A program made the translations under genes and the position numbers. A DNA stretch of 64,000 nt from Acorus gramineus (lineage: Eukaryota; Streptophyta; Magnoliopsida; Acorales; Acoraceae), in assembly GCA_030737835.1 (NCBI GenBank), contig JAUJYN010000012.1:2029431-2093430 (forward strand), in the 5' to 3' direction. Under the pieces are notes generated by a model that had not been told where the DNA came from, did not search any database, and saw only the letters and a list, made by a program, of their open reading frames with translations. How positions within the stretch are numbered: the first letter of the stretch is position 1; each line of letters opens with the position of its first letter. Shown here piece after piece: positions 35,415-48,183 of this stretch.

Positions 35415-36708
35415 GTTAAAGACATCTAAGTCCCTATAAACATGGGAAAACCCATATAATTCCCTATTAAAATTGGAACAGACGTACGAGTCCCTAAAAA
35501 CTCACAAAAACCCAATTATCATCTCTGAATTAAATTTTCATCCAAACTTAACAGAATATTCCAGAATATTCCATCACATTTAATTGTGTAGACATTGAAG
35601 TCCCTATAAACAGTAATAAAGACAAATTAAAAGATAAAATTGCCCTTGAAAGACTTTTATATTAAATTGTGTACGCATTGTAATCCTATAAACAATCATA
35701 AAGACAAATTAGTAGTCCTCGTAAAAGATAAAATTGCATCTGAAAGATTTTTACATTTAATTGGATAAACATTAATGTCTTTATAAATAATCGTAAAGAC
35801 AAATTGGTCCCTATAAAAGATAAAAATGCTCCTGAAGGATTTTTACATGTAATTATATAGACATTGCAGTCCTTATAAATAATCATAAAGACAAATAATA
35901 TAATTTTTTTTTTTTTCATCTTCTATCCTATCGCTCACACTCCACCTAAACAAATAATGAATAATGCTCTTTTCTTTAAAGTGTTTGCTTGCTTTGAAAT
36001 ACCTAGATATATGATTTTTCACAAAATTTGTTTATTTACATTCCTAGCAAAGAGAATTTTAATAAACCCATGCCACTTTTTTTACTTCCCTACAAACAAA
36101 AAGGTAAAAAGAATGCATTTTACTGATCAAAATATTTTTTTACATCCAAATTGGGATCTTCAGGTGGAGTGTGAGCAATATGATAGAAGATGAGAAAATA
36201 TAAAAAAAATAATAATATTTGTCTTTGTGATTGTTTATAAAGACTGCCAATGTCCCAATTAAATGTAAAAATCTTTTAGGGGTATTTTTGTCTTTTATAA
36301 GAACCAATTTGTCTTTACGATTGTTTATAAGGATTGTAATGTTTATTCAATTAAATATAAAAGTCTTTCATGGGCAATTTTATCTTTTGCAGGGACTAAT
36401 TTGTCTTTATGATTATTTACAGGGACTGCAATGTGTACACAATTTAATGTAAAAATCTTTGAGGGGTAATTTTATCTTTTTGAGGGATTAATTTATCTTT
36501 ATGACTGTTTATAAGGACTTCAATATCTACACAATTATATGTGATGGAATATTTTAGGAATATTCCTTAAGTTTGGAGGGAAATTTAACTCAGAGATGAT
36601 AATTGAGTTTTTCTGAGTTTTCAGGCACTCGCACGTCTGTCACAATTTTAGTAGGGACTTATATGGGTTTTCCTATGTATATAGGAACTTAGATGTTTTT
36701 AACCTATA
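35413..36708. mobile_element. Giant foldback element, about 1.3 kb, with subrepeats in both arms
   Basis: Left arm about 35413-35948, loop about 35950-36165, right arm about 36166-36708. Outer ends GGGTTAAAGACATCTAAGTCC and, reversed, GGTTAAAAACATCTAAGTTCC match. Each arm holds about four diverged tandem units of 80-95 bp (left copies near 35587, 35667, 35763, 35853) built from 'aaagacaaatt', 'aaagataaaattgc' and 'gaaagattttta'. The innermost arm pieces 'catcttctatcctatcgctc' and its inverse at about 36175-36192 pair too. TAAAATAA occurs on both flanks (35403-35413, 36709-36716), consistent with a Mutator-like 8-9 bp duplication. No coding capacity. Confidence 0.75.
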
Positions 36709-36716
36709 AAATAAAT

Positions 36717-37520
36717 GCAAGAAAAAAAATCAAATTAAGCTTAATTCCCATGGCCATTAAATCCCCTGGCAGGCTAGGCCGGATTTTGCTTTAAGTGCTC
36801 GATTAATTCCTGTTTAATCTCGCCTTTTAGAACGGGAGAAACGGACGAGCCAATAATGACCAAGTTTGACTTACAATCTTTTCTACAGTTTTAAATGTAG
36901 TCTTATACATCTCATTAGTCTTCTCCGCTCGCTGTAACGAGGCATTCAACTTATTGAAATTTTTTATATATTTTTTATAAATGATATCATTTAATTTATT
37001 AGAGTACATACTTTACATTTTATAAAAATACATACATCATTAGATGATATATATGATTTATACAAAATGAAAACACGAGCATACTATGTTTGGGACTAGT
37101 AATAATACTGAATATAGCATTTTATTTATGTTATGGATTGAACCACTAATATAATGTATATGTAGCCCATCACATACTATCTACCAAAATAGAGCATTAT
37201 CAGACAATCTAGGTCTAGGTCAGACTTTGGCAATTAAGGATCCACATAGATCTATAACAAACTTTGGTAAAATTCAGTGAATTAATAATAAACCTCAAAT
37301 GGTACCCCACTTGCAAAAATGTACAAGTGGAGGACTAATATGGCAAAAACCCCACTGTCCCCACCACATGCAAAAAAACAAAAGGTTGGATACCCAACCA
37401 CGCACCAAAAAATAAGCTTTATTGCTTCCCAATTGATATAAAAACTATATTTTAACCAATAAACCAAGTCAGCACACAACATGCTACAACTCTAATTTTC
37501 TTCATATTCTATCACTCCCT
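36717..37520. other. Upstream region of the peroxidase gene
   Basis: No gene supported; frames at 36827-37009 and 37282-37482 (-) have no motif. Confidence 0.4.
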
Positions 37521-37525
37521 ACCTC

Positions 37526-37536
37526 TTTATATATAG
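37526..37536 (+). promoter_or_regulatory. TATA box of the peroxidase gene
   Basis: tttatatatag lies about 75 bases before the ATG, leaving room for a leader of about 40 bases, which is usual for plant peroxidases. GA-rich leader sequence precedes the start codon. Confidence 0.6.
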
Positions 37537-37609
37537 AGAGCTTTTTTGTTAGCCCTGGCCACACATTAACACATTGAGGAGGAGCTAAAGAGACATAACA
37601 TAGAGAGAG

Positions 37610-40051
37610 ATGGAGATGTGGAGAGGTTTGTGTTTGGTGGTGGTGGTGGTGGCGGCGGTCACCGGTGCGGCCGAGGGTCAGCTCCAGCCGAACTTCTACC
37701 AGTCAAGGTGCCCGAATGTGGAATCAATCGTCCGACAGGCCGTCTCGAGGAAGATCAGCCAGACATTCGTCACTATTCCGGCGACCCTCCGGCTCTTCTT
37801 CCATGACTGTTTTGTTGAGGTACATTTTCAATTAGGATCCAAATTAATTTTGATATTAGCCAATTTTTTTTGGTTGTTAGAGATTCATTAGATGAACTGG
37901 TGAATGAATGGTGTGCATTTGATGTCCTTGTTATATATGATTGAGTGATGCCAATGTTGGACATTTGCAATTAAGGACAAGGATGTGTGAGATTTAGGCC
38001 TTCCTTTGTTTTGTTTTGTTTTGTTTTGTTTTTTTGCATGTGTTTACTTAATATATATATGTGTGTGTATTTTAAGTTGAAAAAGACCTACATATAAATA
38101 CAAAATACAGCGAAAAGAGCCCGGATCCCTATGTGCAAGTGTGCAACAAATACAGACTATCTGCAAGGGTTAGTGAACAAATGCCCACATGGGCAATTCA
38201 AAATATTATTTTTTCATGGAAATGATTTCACTTTAATTGAAATTTATATGAAAATCCATACATGTTCAAGTTATTTATGGGACACATTTTTATTGGTTAA
38301 CTAGGTCCTCAATGCATAAGTTTTTTATCCCTCTAATTGCTTAATTTTCTGTCTCTAGGGTAGGGTTAATTTTTTCCATCATTATTTCAGCATATATATT
38401 TGATTTAGATAGGGTGTTTTTCATAAACAAATTGTTCTTACCCACTAATTAATTAAGGTCCACGACTAATTGGGGAGACACGTGAATCATTTTATTAATT
38501 AAGCTCATGCAATTGGACCATTTTAACGTAGCATCTCAATAATCAAATTAAATTACGGCCAGTTCACATTAATCAAAATTGCATTAACACACACTAATCG
38601 TCCCCGCCCGCCACCACCTCCGCAGGGCTGCGACGCCTCGGTCATAATCCAATCGCCAAACAACGACGCCGAGAAGGACGCCCCTGAAAATCTCTCCCTC
38701 GCCGGCGACGGCTTTGACACCGTCATCAAGGCCAAGCAAGCCGTTGAGGCCCAATGCCCCGGTGTCGTCTCCTGCGCTGACATCCTCACAATCGCAGCCC
38801 GCGATGTTGTTTCACTAGTAAGTCTCACTTCCCTTCTCAATTACACCACCGGCCGACCTTGATACACTCACTCATTCCTGTAGGACTTTCAATCAACTCA
38901 AATGTTGAACCAATACGAGTTGATTAAGTTGGTTGGTTTTATTTTTACAGAAATTATGATTAATCACTTGTTCAAATATTAAATTTAACCACAACAAAAG
39001 TGTTAGATTATATAATAAAATAATAATATGATATTAAATAAAAGTTTAAAAGTATCGAAATATAAGAATTCAAAAGTTTTTTTTTTTCTAAAATATCTTA
39101 TATTTTTTGTAAATTTTTATTTTTGTCATGATATATAATTGTCACAGTTCAAATCTGGTTAATCAACTCAACCAATTCATTCTTTCAATTCAACAATTAC
39201 ACAAATATATATACTCCATTGGAAAAACAAAAATAAAATAAAAAGCACAAGAATATATGCAGAATTTTTAATTTATTCAAACATATACTTTATTTTAGTC
39301 CGGCGGACCGTTCTGGGGGGTGGAACTGGGCCGACGAGATGGACTGATCTCAAAAGCGGGCCGGGTGATGGGAAACCTGCCCCAGCCCAACTTCAGCCTG
39401 AACCTCCTGAACTGGATCTTCAGGAAGAACAACCTGACCCAGACCGACATGGTCGCCCTCTCTGGCGCGCACACCCTCGGCTTCAGCCACTGCAGCAAGT
39501 TCTCCAACCGCATCTACTCCTTCAGCGGCACCTCCCCCGTCGACCCCTCCCTCGACCGTGGCTACTCGCAGCAGCTCATGCAGATGTGCCCGAGAAACGT
39601 CGACCCGCGTATCGCGATCAACATGGACCCCTCCACCCCCAGGTATATAGTCACAGAGTATTCTGAACTCTTTTTTTAATGTTTAGAAAAATACTTTGAT
39701 TATCAGCCTAACTAGCATACTTCTGATCATCGAACTGTGCATTTAGTAATATCTATTTGAAAATAGTTAAATCTGTCATACACAAACTTTGTGACTGATA
39801 TATGTACGTGTTGTCCCACCAGGACATTCGACAACGCGTACTACAAGAACCTGGTGGGGAAGAAGGGGCTGTTCACATCGGATCAGGTACTCTTCGACAA
39901 CTTCCAGTCGAGGCAGACCGTGGTCAACTTCGCGAACAACCCGCAGAGCTTCTCGAACGCGTTCAGTGTTGCAATGGTGAAGCTGGGTCGGACCGGGGTC
40001 AAGACTGGGTTCCAGGGGGAGATCAGGAGGGACTGTTCCAGGTTCAATTGA
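37610..40051 (+). CDS. Class III secretory peroxidase
   Basis: Four exons, 37610-37819, 38626-38817, 39299-39642 and 39823-40051, give 324 residues with GT-AG junctions. Residues 1-23 form a signal peptide (valine-rich core, then AAEG before QLQPNFY). The enzyme oxidises phenolics with H2O2 in the wall or vacuole (lignin, suberin and ROS chemistry). Visible family hallmarks: distal Arg and His in [30 protein letters not shown], proximal haem His in [15 protein letters not shown], the [13 protein letters not shown] region, [10 protein letters not shown] and the C-terminal IRRDCSRFN. All eight disulphide cysteines are present (SRCPN, HDC, GCD, QCPG, SCAD, SHC, MCPR, RDC). The sequence is nearest in my memory to the Arabidopsis PER16/PER55 group, an impression only. 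The intron positions are the classical three of the family. AATAAA at 40084 may serve polyadenylation. Confidence 0.95.
38875..39205. mobile_element. MITE-like repeat in peroxidase intron 2, second copy
   Basis: Left 'caactcaaatgttgaaccaa' and right 'ggttaatcaactcaacc' words are inverted relatives. The element resembles 870-1245 through its AT-rich middle and the 'gtcacagttcaaatctggtt' arm. It lies between exons 2 and 3 with both splice sites intact. Confidence 0.4.
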
Positions 40052-40253
40052 TTTTTTAAGAGTTTAGAGAGATGGGTTTGAATAATAAATTATTAATAAT
40101 AACAAGGTGAGATGCCACCATGTGTTTTGGTGTATTTGTTGATTTTTTATGGTGATTTTTGTTGATGGGTATTGTTTTCTTATTTTATTATTGGAGGAGT
40201 TCAATTGATCACTAATTAAAATGGGTGTTTTGGGACATTATTAGAATTAAGTC

Positions 40254-40800
40254 TGTCAATTATCCGGGAAAAATGTTCATATCCAATTCAAATTTGTATA
40301 TGAAAATTCAGAAAATAATATGATATATGAAAAATCTGTATTCGTATAGAAAATTTTCGGATCGAATACAGATATGATTATATCCGATCCAAAAAAAATA
40401 TCTGTATCAAAAAATATTATTATATTATTATTTATTTAATTATATATTTTTAAGATTAGTATGGGTTTTTATTTTATTTTTACTCTAAAACATGTAATGT
40501 TTTATGTATATACTTATAATTTTATGTTTCATACTAGGTAATTATTAGATTTTTTTATAAAATTTAAATATTAGATATATGATTTTTATTTTTGGATATT
40601 GGATATTTGAATATTTTAATCATTACATATTCATTTTAAATTTTTCAGATATTTTGGATAATTATCTGCATTCGAATCTTCAAATGGTACAGATACTTAC
40701 TTTCAATATCTATCAGATATTTTTTTAAATATCCAGTTTGGATACGAATACAGATACGAGTCTATTCGATCCATATCTATCCGATAGATGAACTTAATTA
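40254..40800. mobile_element. hAT-like MITE downstream of the peroxidase
   Basis: Inverted ends 'ttaagtctgtcaattatccg' and, reversed, 'taagttcatctatcggatag'. The flanks share ATTAGAA (40247-40253 side and 40798-40804 side), near the 8-bp size of hAT duplications. The inside has multiple 'ggatatt' and 'gatatttt' words in both directions. Confidence 0.55.
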
Positions 40801-41280
40801 GAACATGTTAGTTTGTGATGTTACGGACCTTTGTATTTATTCACACTAAGATGTTATACTATGACGCATTTTGGATGTGTGGTTGGATGATTAAAGTCTC
40901 CCATTTTAAATTTAAAGTCATGCAACGCTGGCTTTCTAAAAAAATGTACCCTCTTTTTAAAAAGCGTTGTTTCAAAAGATTTTGAAACGTGGAAAATTTA
41001 ATGAATAAAACGCAGAAAATGTGAAAAAATCGTATTTGTCAAAAATTGACATTTCCATGGCATATTCCACCCAAATGTGGATCTAATGGTGTCTTAGCTT
41101 TTAAAAAATGTTGTTCTGTTAACTTTTCGATCTTTATATTTTTTAGCTTGAAAAAACAAAAGAGAGTTCAAATCTTAAATGTTGAAAATGTGTTTCACTA
41201 CACGTTCAAGAATTTTGCGTGAAATGTATAAATGCACATCCAAATGGTTTTGAACCCAATTTTTTCATCCCAGATATTTC
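40801..41280. other. Intergenic DNA
   Basis: No gene or element ends seen. Confidence 0.4.
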
Positions 41281-41400
41281 ATTAGATCATTTCCTTATTA
41301 TAATGAGATATATTGGATGTATGTTAGAAGTTTTTACTTATTATAATTAGATCATTTACTTATTATAATGAGATATATTGGATGTATGTTAGAAGTTTTT
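41281..41400 (+). repeat. 65-bp tandem duplication
   Basis: Copies at about 41281-41345 and 41346-41400 share 'ttattataatgagatatatt' and 'ggatgtatgttagaagtttt'. Confidence 0.85.
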
Positions 41401-42384
41401 TATATTTTTTAAATTGGTCCATACAATATATTTAAGTATATACATTTCTTTTTGGTAGCTATGTATGTGTTTTTCATCCTATCATCAGGAGAAGGGGTAC
41501 CTTTGTCAACCTATTAAGATGTGGTTTGATGTAATTGAACAGTCGGATGTTCAATATAGATCCCAATATACGTGTAATAGTTGTATAGAGGAGTTATTTG
41601 GCTTGAAGAATTTCAGAGCATTGTATAACTTCTCACTATTGCCAACCCTGAATGCTCACTAGTGTTTTTTGCGGTCTCACTGCCATTGTTATCTACGATT
41701 ACAAAGCAGAGAAACAGTTCATCTTCACAGTTCCCCGCAAACCTAACAATTTTTGTTCAGGAAAACGTTAAACAAAACGAGATTCATAGAAGAGGCGCTT
41801 AAATGTGAGTTTGCTTCACCTTAAAGAGATGGCGGTAGAGGCAGACAAGAACTACTTGGAATCAAATATATGAAGTTGCAGTCAGGACCTTATTCAGGGT
41901 CATATCATTCTTTTGTAGACCCTGAGGATATAGTTATTGTTCTTCTCAACATTATATGATGACAATGATATTTGTGGTTTTGTTCTGTCAGTCCTAATGG
42001 TTTGCATTACAATTCAAGCAGAGATATGAATTTTGCAGATCTCCTTGTGGGGGTCTGCACCTGATAATCTTAACAATTGTGTATTGTATTAACAACTAAT
42101 TATCATTTTTGAACAAGTTTTAGATCACATTATGCCCTGGATATAACTGTAGTATCACTCATCATTTTTTTGTTCTTATTAGATTGTTGTTTTCAGATTG
42201 GAGACCCATTTCTGCTTTACTAAAGATCTGCATTCAGATGCCAAGAGAGGGATTGCTGATCTTGTAAAATACATTAACCTTTTTGTGCTATTGTTTATCA
42301 TTTTTTAGAAGGATTGAGTTTTCATGGAATTTGCATGCCTGAAGTTCACTGAAATCTCAAACTGGGAAGAATCTGAATGCAAGA
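41401..42384. other. Intergenic DNA, possible decayed exons
   Basis: The composition at 41485-41660 and 42195-42270 is less AT-rich, with AG-bounded open stretches. I could not match either to a family, so no gene is called. Confidence 0.35.
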
Positions 42385-42735
42385 GACTCGGTCGGAAAGA
42401 GTCCGGATATAGTGAGGCCTGGCTTCAATCAGTCCATCGCATCGAACTGCACAGTCTATGAATCGAATTACAGAGCATATGAATCGAGTTGCACAGTCAA
42501 TTGGTAGATATGTGTCACTCTTCTATTGGATGTTGATGGTGCGGACTAAACCTAAGCTTGACTGGATTCAATAGGAGAGCGACACTTGTACCTAACAATT
42601 GAATGTGCAGTTCGATTCATAGGCTGTGTAGTTCAATTCATATGTTGTGTAATTTAATACTGACCAGACTAGACTGATTGAAGTCAGGCGTAACTGGATC
42701 CAAACTTGGTTGGAAGAGAGTTCGAACGGACTCAC
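42385..42735. mobile_element. Palindromic MITE, copy 2
   Basis: Left 'gcctggcttcaatcagtcc' and, reversed from the right, 'gcctgacttcaatcagtct'. Inner words 'gaactgcacagtctatgaat' and 'gattcataggctgtgtagtt' pair. Related to 29920-30225 by the shared words around 'attcaata(a/g)gagag' and 'tgtgcagttcgatt'. Confidence 0.55.
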
Positions 42736-42786
42736 TTGTTAGTACTTCAAAAAATGCAATAGTCATCTAAATCCGTTCGATCAGCA

Positions 42787-43416
42787 TAGGGTGCAACTCA
42801 GTGTGGATCGGGTTGGAGTTCAATCCAAACCAACGTGAAGTTAGAGGAAATCAAATCAAATCCAACCCTCAAACCCAAGAAGATCAACACTAAACCAACC
42901 CATTATGTTTGGTTTAGGTTCGAGTTTGATTTAAGTTGAGTTTAAATTGGGTTTGGGTTTGACTTCAAATTTGTCTCATTTTAAGCAATTAAATTATGCA
43001 AGAGTTAATTCTCTACATCAAATAAATGAGAAAGATGAAATCAAGCAATAATTTTATTAGAGAATTAAATAGATCGTTTAAATATATTTAAACAATAAAT
43101 ATAGTAATAAATATATTACTATAGAAGTAATATATATTCTAAGTAAAATAAATTGGACAATTATAATTTTATCACACAAATAAAACAACTAAAATTTATC
43201 ATAAGACATTTAAATTTATCATTCACTACTTTGGGTTCGACCGTTCGAGCTGTGGTGGAGTTACTTGAACCTTTAACCTAAACCTAACTTGAACTAAGTT
43301 CGAGTTGATTGGATTTAGATTCAGGTTGAACCCAAACACTAAAAGCTTAAAACCCTAACCCAAACTCACTTAAAACTTGGGTTAGATTGGTTCAACCCAT
43401 TCAAGTTGCACCCCTA
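42787..43416. mobile_element. hAT-like MITE, copy 2
   Basis: TAGGGTGCAACTCAGTG at the left and AGTTGCACCCCTA at the right form the inverted ends. Inside are many 'gggtttgggttt' and 'aaacctaac' type words in inverted order. Related to 27976-28533. No exact target duplication found. Confidence 0.55.
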
Positions 43417-44169
43417 ATCCGCTATAAAATTCTATCATTACTAACAACACATGTGATCACTTACATGGAGACCATGTCAAGCGATGGTGAGGCTGCTGAT
43501 CACTTTCATAAAAAGTATTTGATCATGAATCACAGCACTAGAAATCTTGTTGATGATCAATATATGATATACTTGTTGAATGCTGATAACCATGCAATTT
43601 ATTTGATTGACTGTTAGCAAGAAGCATTTGCAAAATGCGAAAGCTTAAGATTAACATCATGGAAAAAGAATGACTTGTTAACTAGCTCTACCTTTTCCTT
43701 AAAATGCGAAAGTACAAAATTCAAGTCATCTGGTAGCAAGCTCTACCTTTTTCTCAAAAAAAAAAAAAAAAATTCATGTCATCTAGATGCCACATGAAAG
43801 TGGTTTGGTGATTTTATCAATATCAATGCAAGTAACAATCTGATCCAAAAATTAATGAGTAGATCCTCAAATATCAAAATGGAAAGATAAATAAGAAAAA
43901 GGAATTACATTGAGATTTTATTATTTTTTAATATTTACAAACTTAAATTTGCTCTCTTTTGCCAGGACTCCCTCTTCCTTCATGCCAATGGGTTTCCTGG
44001 TTCCCCATCTCCTTCATGTCAGTCAAAATCTCCATCAAACTACAGGTCGCATTCTCTACAAGGAGCCATTCAATGACAATGGAATTGAAACCATAAAACC
44101 CTCTGTAGCTTGAGCAGGGAAAGTCATCTAAAGGATGTCTTTCTTCGTTTAATGAACCACCACCATACT
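43417..44169. other. Intergenic DNA
   Basis: No gene supported; short frames at 43387-43617 (+) and 43910-44173 (both strands) have no motif. Confidence 0.35.
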
Positions 44170-44790
44170 TCAACCAAACAAAAGCTCCACGCCGTACGCG
44201 AGAGCAGCAGTCTCCACCCCATCAGCATCAGTTCTTCCAATCTGCCAGACCTGAGAATTTCAATATATCGAATCGACTAGCTAAAGAAAGCCAGCTACGT
44301 TGAGCTTTTTAGAGGAGACTGACATTAGAATGCAGTTGATGAATTTATCTGTTATTGAGAACCAAGCAAACCTTATTTTCTTTGGATTTACATGAACATC
44401 TCAATCTGCATTGAGCATTTGTAAACTGGGCATGTGAATATGTCCAGCTACAAGCATCGGTACGCCAACGAATTGTTGGATTGTGCCCATCTTCTTCAAA
44501 TCTGGAATTACATTACCACTGATTTCCACTTCAATTCAAGAACCAAAAAGAACACTGGTTTACTTTTGGCAACCATGTGAACGACCTGCTCACAGCCTGC
44601 AGAATGTTTAAACATTATTAATTCATTGATTCTGAAATACGGAATGTAGAAGAATTTTAAGACAACAAACTCAAAATTTGAATGTTGGATTATATCTAAG
44701 GCTTTCAAGATAAAGGAACCACACCTTTCATCACATAGCAGACTTAGAAGTGCAATCTCAGCCCATATGTAGATAACCTGTGACATAAAA
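44170..44790 (-). pseudogene. Decayed gene remnant, several exon-like pieces
   Basis: On the minus strand three pieces look coding. One near 44770-44680 reads WAEIALLSLLCDERCG. One near 44525-44370 reads VIPDLKKMGTIQQFVGVPML, then VAGHIHMPSLQMLNAD, a TGA, then DVHVNPKKI. The last, 44250-44170, follows an acceptor TTCTCAG and reads VWQIGRTDADGVETAALAYG, then VELLFG and a stop. The GHIH word resembles the GHxH metal site of calcineurin-like phosphoesterases, which is weak evidence. An in-frame TGA sits where TGG would fit, and the middle piece needs a frame shift upstream. I do not recognise the parent gene. Confidence 0.4.
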
Positions 44791-45410
44791 CAGGATTGTG
44801 TTAGGTATCTCCATACCGCTTTTGTGACAGATTTACGTAGCGTTTGAAAACATGTTTTGTTGATTCTTTTGTAGCAGGAATTAGCTTAACCCAAATGCAT
44901 TTCTAAGCGCCTCAAATGGTCGCAGCTTTCTAAGAAAACCCAAAAAAAAAATAAAAAAAAAGAAGCATTTAATTATTAACCTGTAAAAAAGGAATTTTTT
45001 TAAGAAATCTAACAAATGTATACTTCCATTTCCTGGAATCTACACTAGATGCCAGTTGCAAAAAAATTAGTATATTTGTATCTTCAACTGACAAAGGATC
45101 CAAGAAAATTTACCTGTCTGGCTAATGCTTCAAATCAGAGATCCAATACATACTTTTCATGTGAAGTGATCCTGCCATATATCTCTTCCACTTGAATATA
45201 AGCATACTTGAGAACTTGAGATTGATCCCGCATGGATTTTGAAATTCAACAGCAATACCAGTCACATTCAACTATCTAAAATAAAATCTTAATTCAGTTC
45301 AAATCCAATACCAAAAGAGACGAAGAATGGCCATATCAGGCAGTGGGAATTTTCTCCATTTTTTCTATAAATGCTAACCAAGTATGAATGCATATTTGAA
45401 ATAACATTTA
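44791..45410. other. Intergenic DNA
   Basis: Possibly intron remnants of the decayed gene. Nothing bounded. Confidence 0.35.
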
Positions 45411-46928
45411 GGTGCTGTTTGGCAGCAGCGGAATGCGGATTTTAAGTGCTGATTAATAAGTGCAGAAAGAGGTTCTGATGATAATCTTTAAGAGTTTTGA
45501 AAAAAAAGTGTTTGGTTCAACGAAAAATATTAAGCAGTTATTTAGATAAGTGTGTTTGGTTGACCACTTAACATATGTGCTTATTGGAAGGGTATTTTGG
45601 ACTATTTTATAAGTGCTGAATGTTATTTTGATGTTTGGTTGAAATGAAGAAAAAATGCTTTTTTTTTTTTAGATATTAAAGATTATTCTTTTAATACATT
45701 GTGGGACTTCCATGTTTCACATGAATTGGATCACAAAATAACAAAAATTCAAGGACAACTTTGACCAAGTTCCTGGTTGACTTGGTCAGTCTCTTGGACT
45801 AGCTTCAACTTGAGAGGGCCTATCTACCAAAGCATATGGTGTTTAATACATTGTACCCACCCATCATGTGCAAAAACCCAAAACCAAAGACAATCAAAAC
45901 GAAAAAAAAACCCAACATAACCATCTCACAAATGGCCAAGAAAACAATAATTCACTCAATCAAACCCAATATAACCATTGGTTCTGCTATGTTGGTTCAA
46001 ACAGATAAATACTAGTAAACAAAGAGAAATTTCAATAACGTTTACATAGAAATTTCAATCCCAGCATGCCTCACCCACCTTACCTTGACAAGGGTGATGG
46101 GGTCCCTACAATGACATAAAAAGGGAACCCACCAAAAAAAAATTGGGTTCCCATATGGAGATTCCACTCCAAGTCTGCTTACACACACAAACTCTTACAC
46201 CACCATAGAAAACCAACCAAACAAAAGCCAACCTGATAGATCTAATGCTGCCATTGTTCTCTTCTTCTCTTTTTCATCATCACTCAGACAGTTGCACACT
46301 GAGAACATATCTTATAGAATTTTAATCAGAATAGCTTCATCATCCTTCGCATCATCCATGGACTAGATCAAATACGCCAAACCATCTATCAAGTAAGAGA
46401 AATATCAAACACTTCAATAATCCATTCTAGAACTAAATGTAATATGCTGTGAGGGTGTGCAAATCATAGTAAATGAAAAACATTTTTTGTTGATGTGGAC
46501 ATCTGTCAATGCTAGGAGGAAAATATGGAGTGAATGAAACATGTTTCTATACACACTAGTGGAATGCAATGAAATAAAACAGATACAACCTAGACGGACT
46601 AAGCAAACACTTCAGTTAAGCAGTGCTACAAACAAACTTACACAAAGGGGTTACTTTTTTTTAAAAAAAAAATAAAGGTATGGACAAGATGCCATGTTAC
46701 AGCAAAGACAAGTCAGGGTGCCCAAAACATAGATGAAATTTTTTTTTAAATACAGCTACACATTAGCAAAGTTTAGAAGGAATATTAGAATGAATAAAAC
46801 ACAAATTCATATGCATTATTGAATCATAGAATATAAGTATAAATAAGAGCAAATCTACACTCATTATGCAAATATGGTACATTCTACTCTTGCAATGCTT
46901 TGAATGGAAAGGGATTATTCTTATACCT

Positions 46929-47452
46929 CTAATCGAGCAGAGTGTCATCCAATCTAATGACTTCATCACCACCATTCCTCACACGGAATTCAACATTCCT
47001 CAGATCACGAAGGTGCTGTAATATCTCTTGAAGAAGGTTCATCCCCTTGTCCCCCTTCTTCAATGAGCTAATGCAATGCTTGAGAAACTCCCTGTCCGCT
47101 TCAAGAGCCTGGAGCCTCTCATAGACATAATCGACCTCCTCCACAATTATCAGCCTATTCTGTTCCGTCTCATACTTTAAATTCTGAGAACCAAAAGCAG
47201 TGGCTGCCTTTCCTTCCTCTTCACCATGCAGCACTTTGTCTCCATTTTCAGAAGCAATGGCATCGAATAGAGGAAGGAGCCTCTTGCCTTTTAGACCCGC
47301 TCTTCTGTTCTGATCATAGTGTATACCATTTATTTCCATAGAACCATTCACAATATTTTCTTTATTTCCATCAGCCTCTTCTGAGAAATGCTCAGATGAT
47401 GATGTGCATTGGACATGGACAAGCAAGGGGTATAATCTGGCAAGATTAGCCC
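46929..47452 (-). pseudogene. Exon of a GTD-binding (DUF593) myosin-binding protein, captured fragment
   Basis: On the minus strand an acceptor ATTGTCAG is followed by about 172 open codons to TAG (46929-46931). The C-terminal part, VDYVYERLQALEADREFLKH, then SSLKKGDKGMNLLQEILQHL and RDLRNVEFRVRN, is the conserved tail of plant GTD-binding proteins. These membrane-anchored adaptors bind class XI myosin tails on endomembrane vesicles. The GTD-binding coiled coil itself and the N-terminal membrane segment are absent from the window. A donor (AG/GTATAAG) follows two bases after the stop, as if a 3'UTR intron had also been captured. The frame is free of stops. No ATG lies at the frame start; a transcript would need an upstream or internal start. 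Confidence 0.75.
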
Positions 47453-48183
47453 CTGACAATTCATATCATTGCTAAAAGACCTCAATGACCTTCATAATTT
47501 TCAAAGAATTGAAAATTTATTTGTATATATAGATGCAAATAAAATGAATGAGAAAAATATAGCATATAACAGTGGATTTAAAACTTAACAGCCTTTAGTA
47601 AAGTGAATTTATGCGGTTATCTAATTTTGGAAGCCATGAATATACAATGCCATCATTAGCTAGCATTAGGTGAGGATTTAAAGAATAGAAAAAGAGGTTA
47701 ACCAGTCCAGAAATACTTTCTTGTTTCATTTTTTCAGCCATACAGACTTTTTGGTTTGTGCTATCACATTTTGATTGGAGTCTGCCTTTTTATCAAGTGC
47801 TTCTCCTCACATGAACACACCTTCAACATTTACAAGAAATCAAGAATACTAGCCGACTCTATATATATAGAAATAGATAGACAAGAACAAAAGATATGAA
47901 AACACATTAAACATATAAAGGTATAACAAAAATTTCTTCTTACAGTAGATGTTTCAGAAATAAGTTTGTTCCCAAACTTTAGCCTCAAACAAACAACATT
48001 AAAAACTGATCATAAATAAACAAATTCACATATATGTAATGGAATAATAATCGATCAGAAACCAAATTAAATTGATTTTACTTCTCCCCACATAGAGACA
48101 CACCTTCATCTTGAATTTACTTCTCCCCACATATGTAATGGAATAAGAACATAAGCATATGAACTGGTATTACCTTCAGGTCG

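Noticed and set aside
43910-44173. Short frames on both strands between the MITE and the decayed gene
   Set aside because: No motif and mutually overlapping; part may be flank of the decayed gene.
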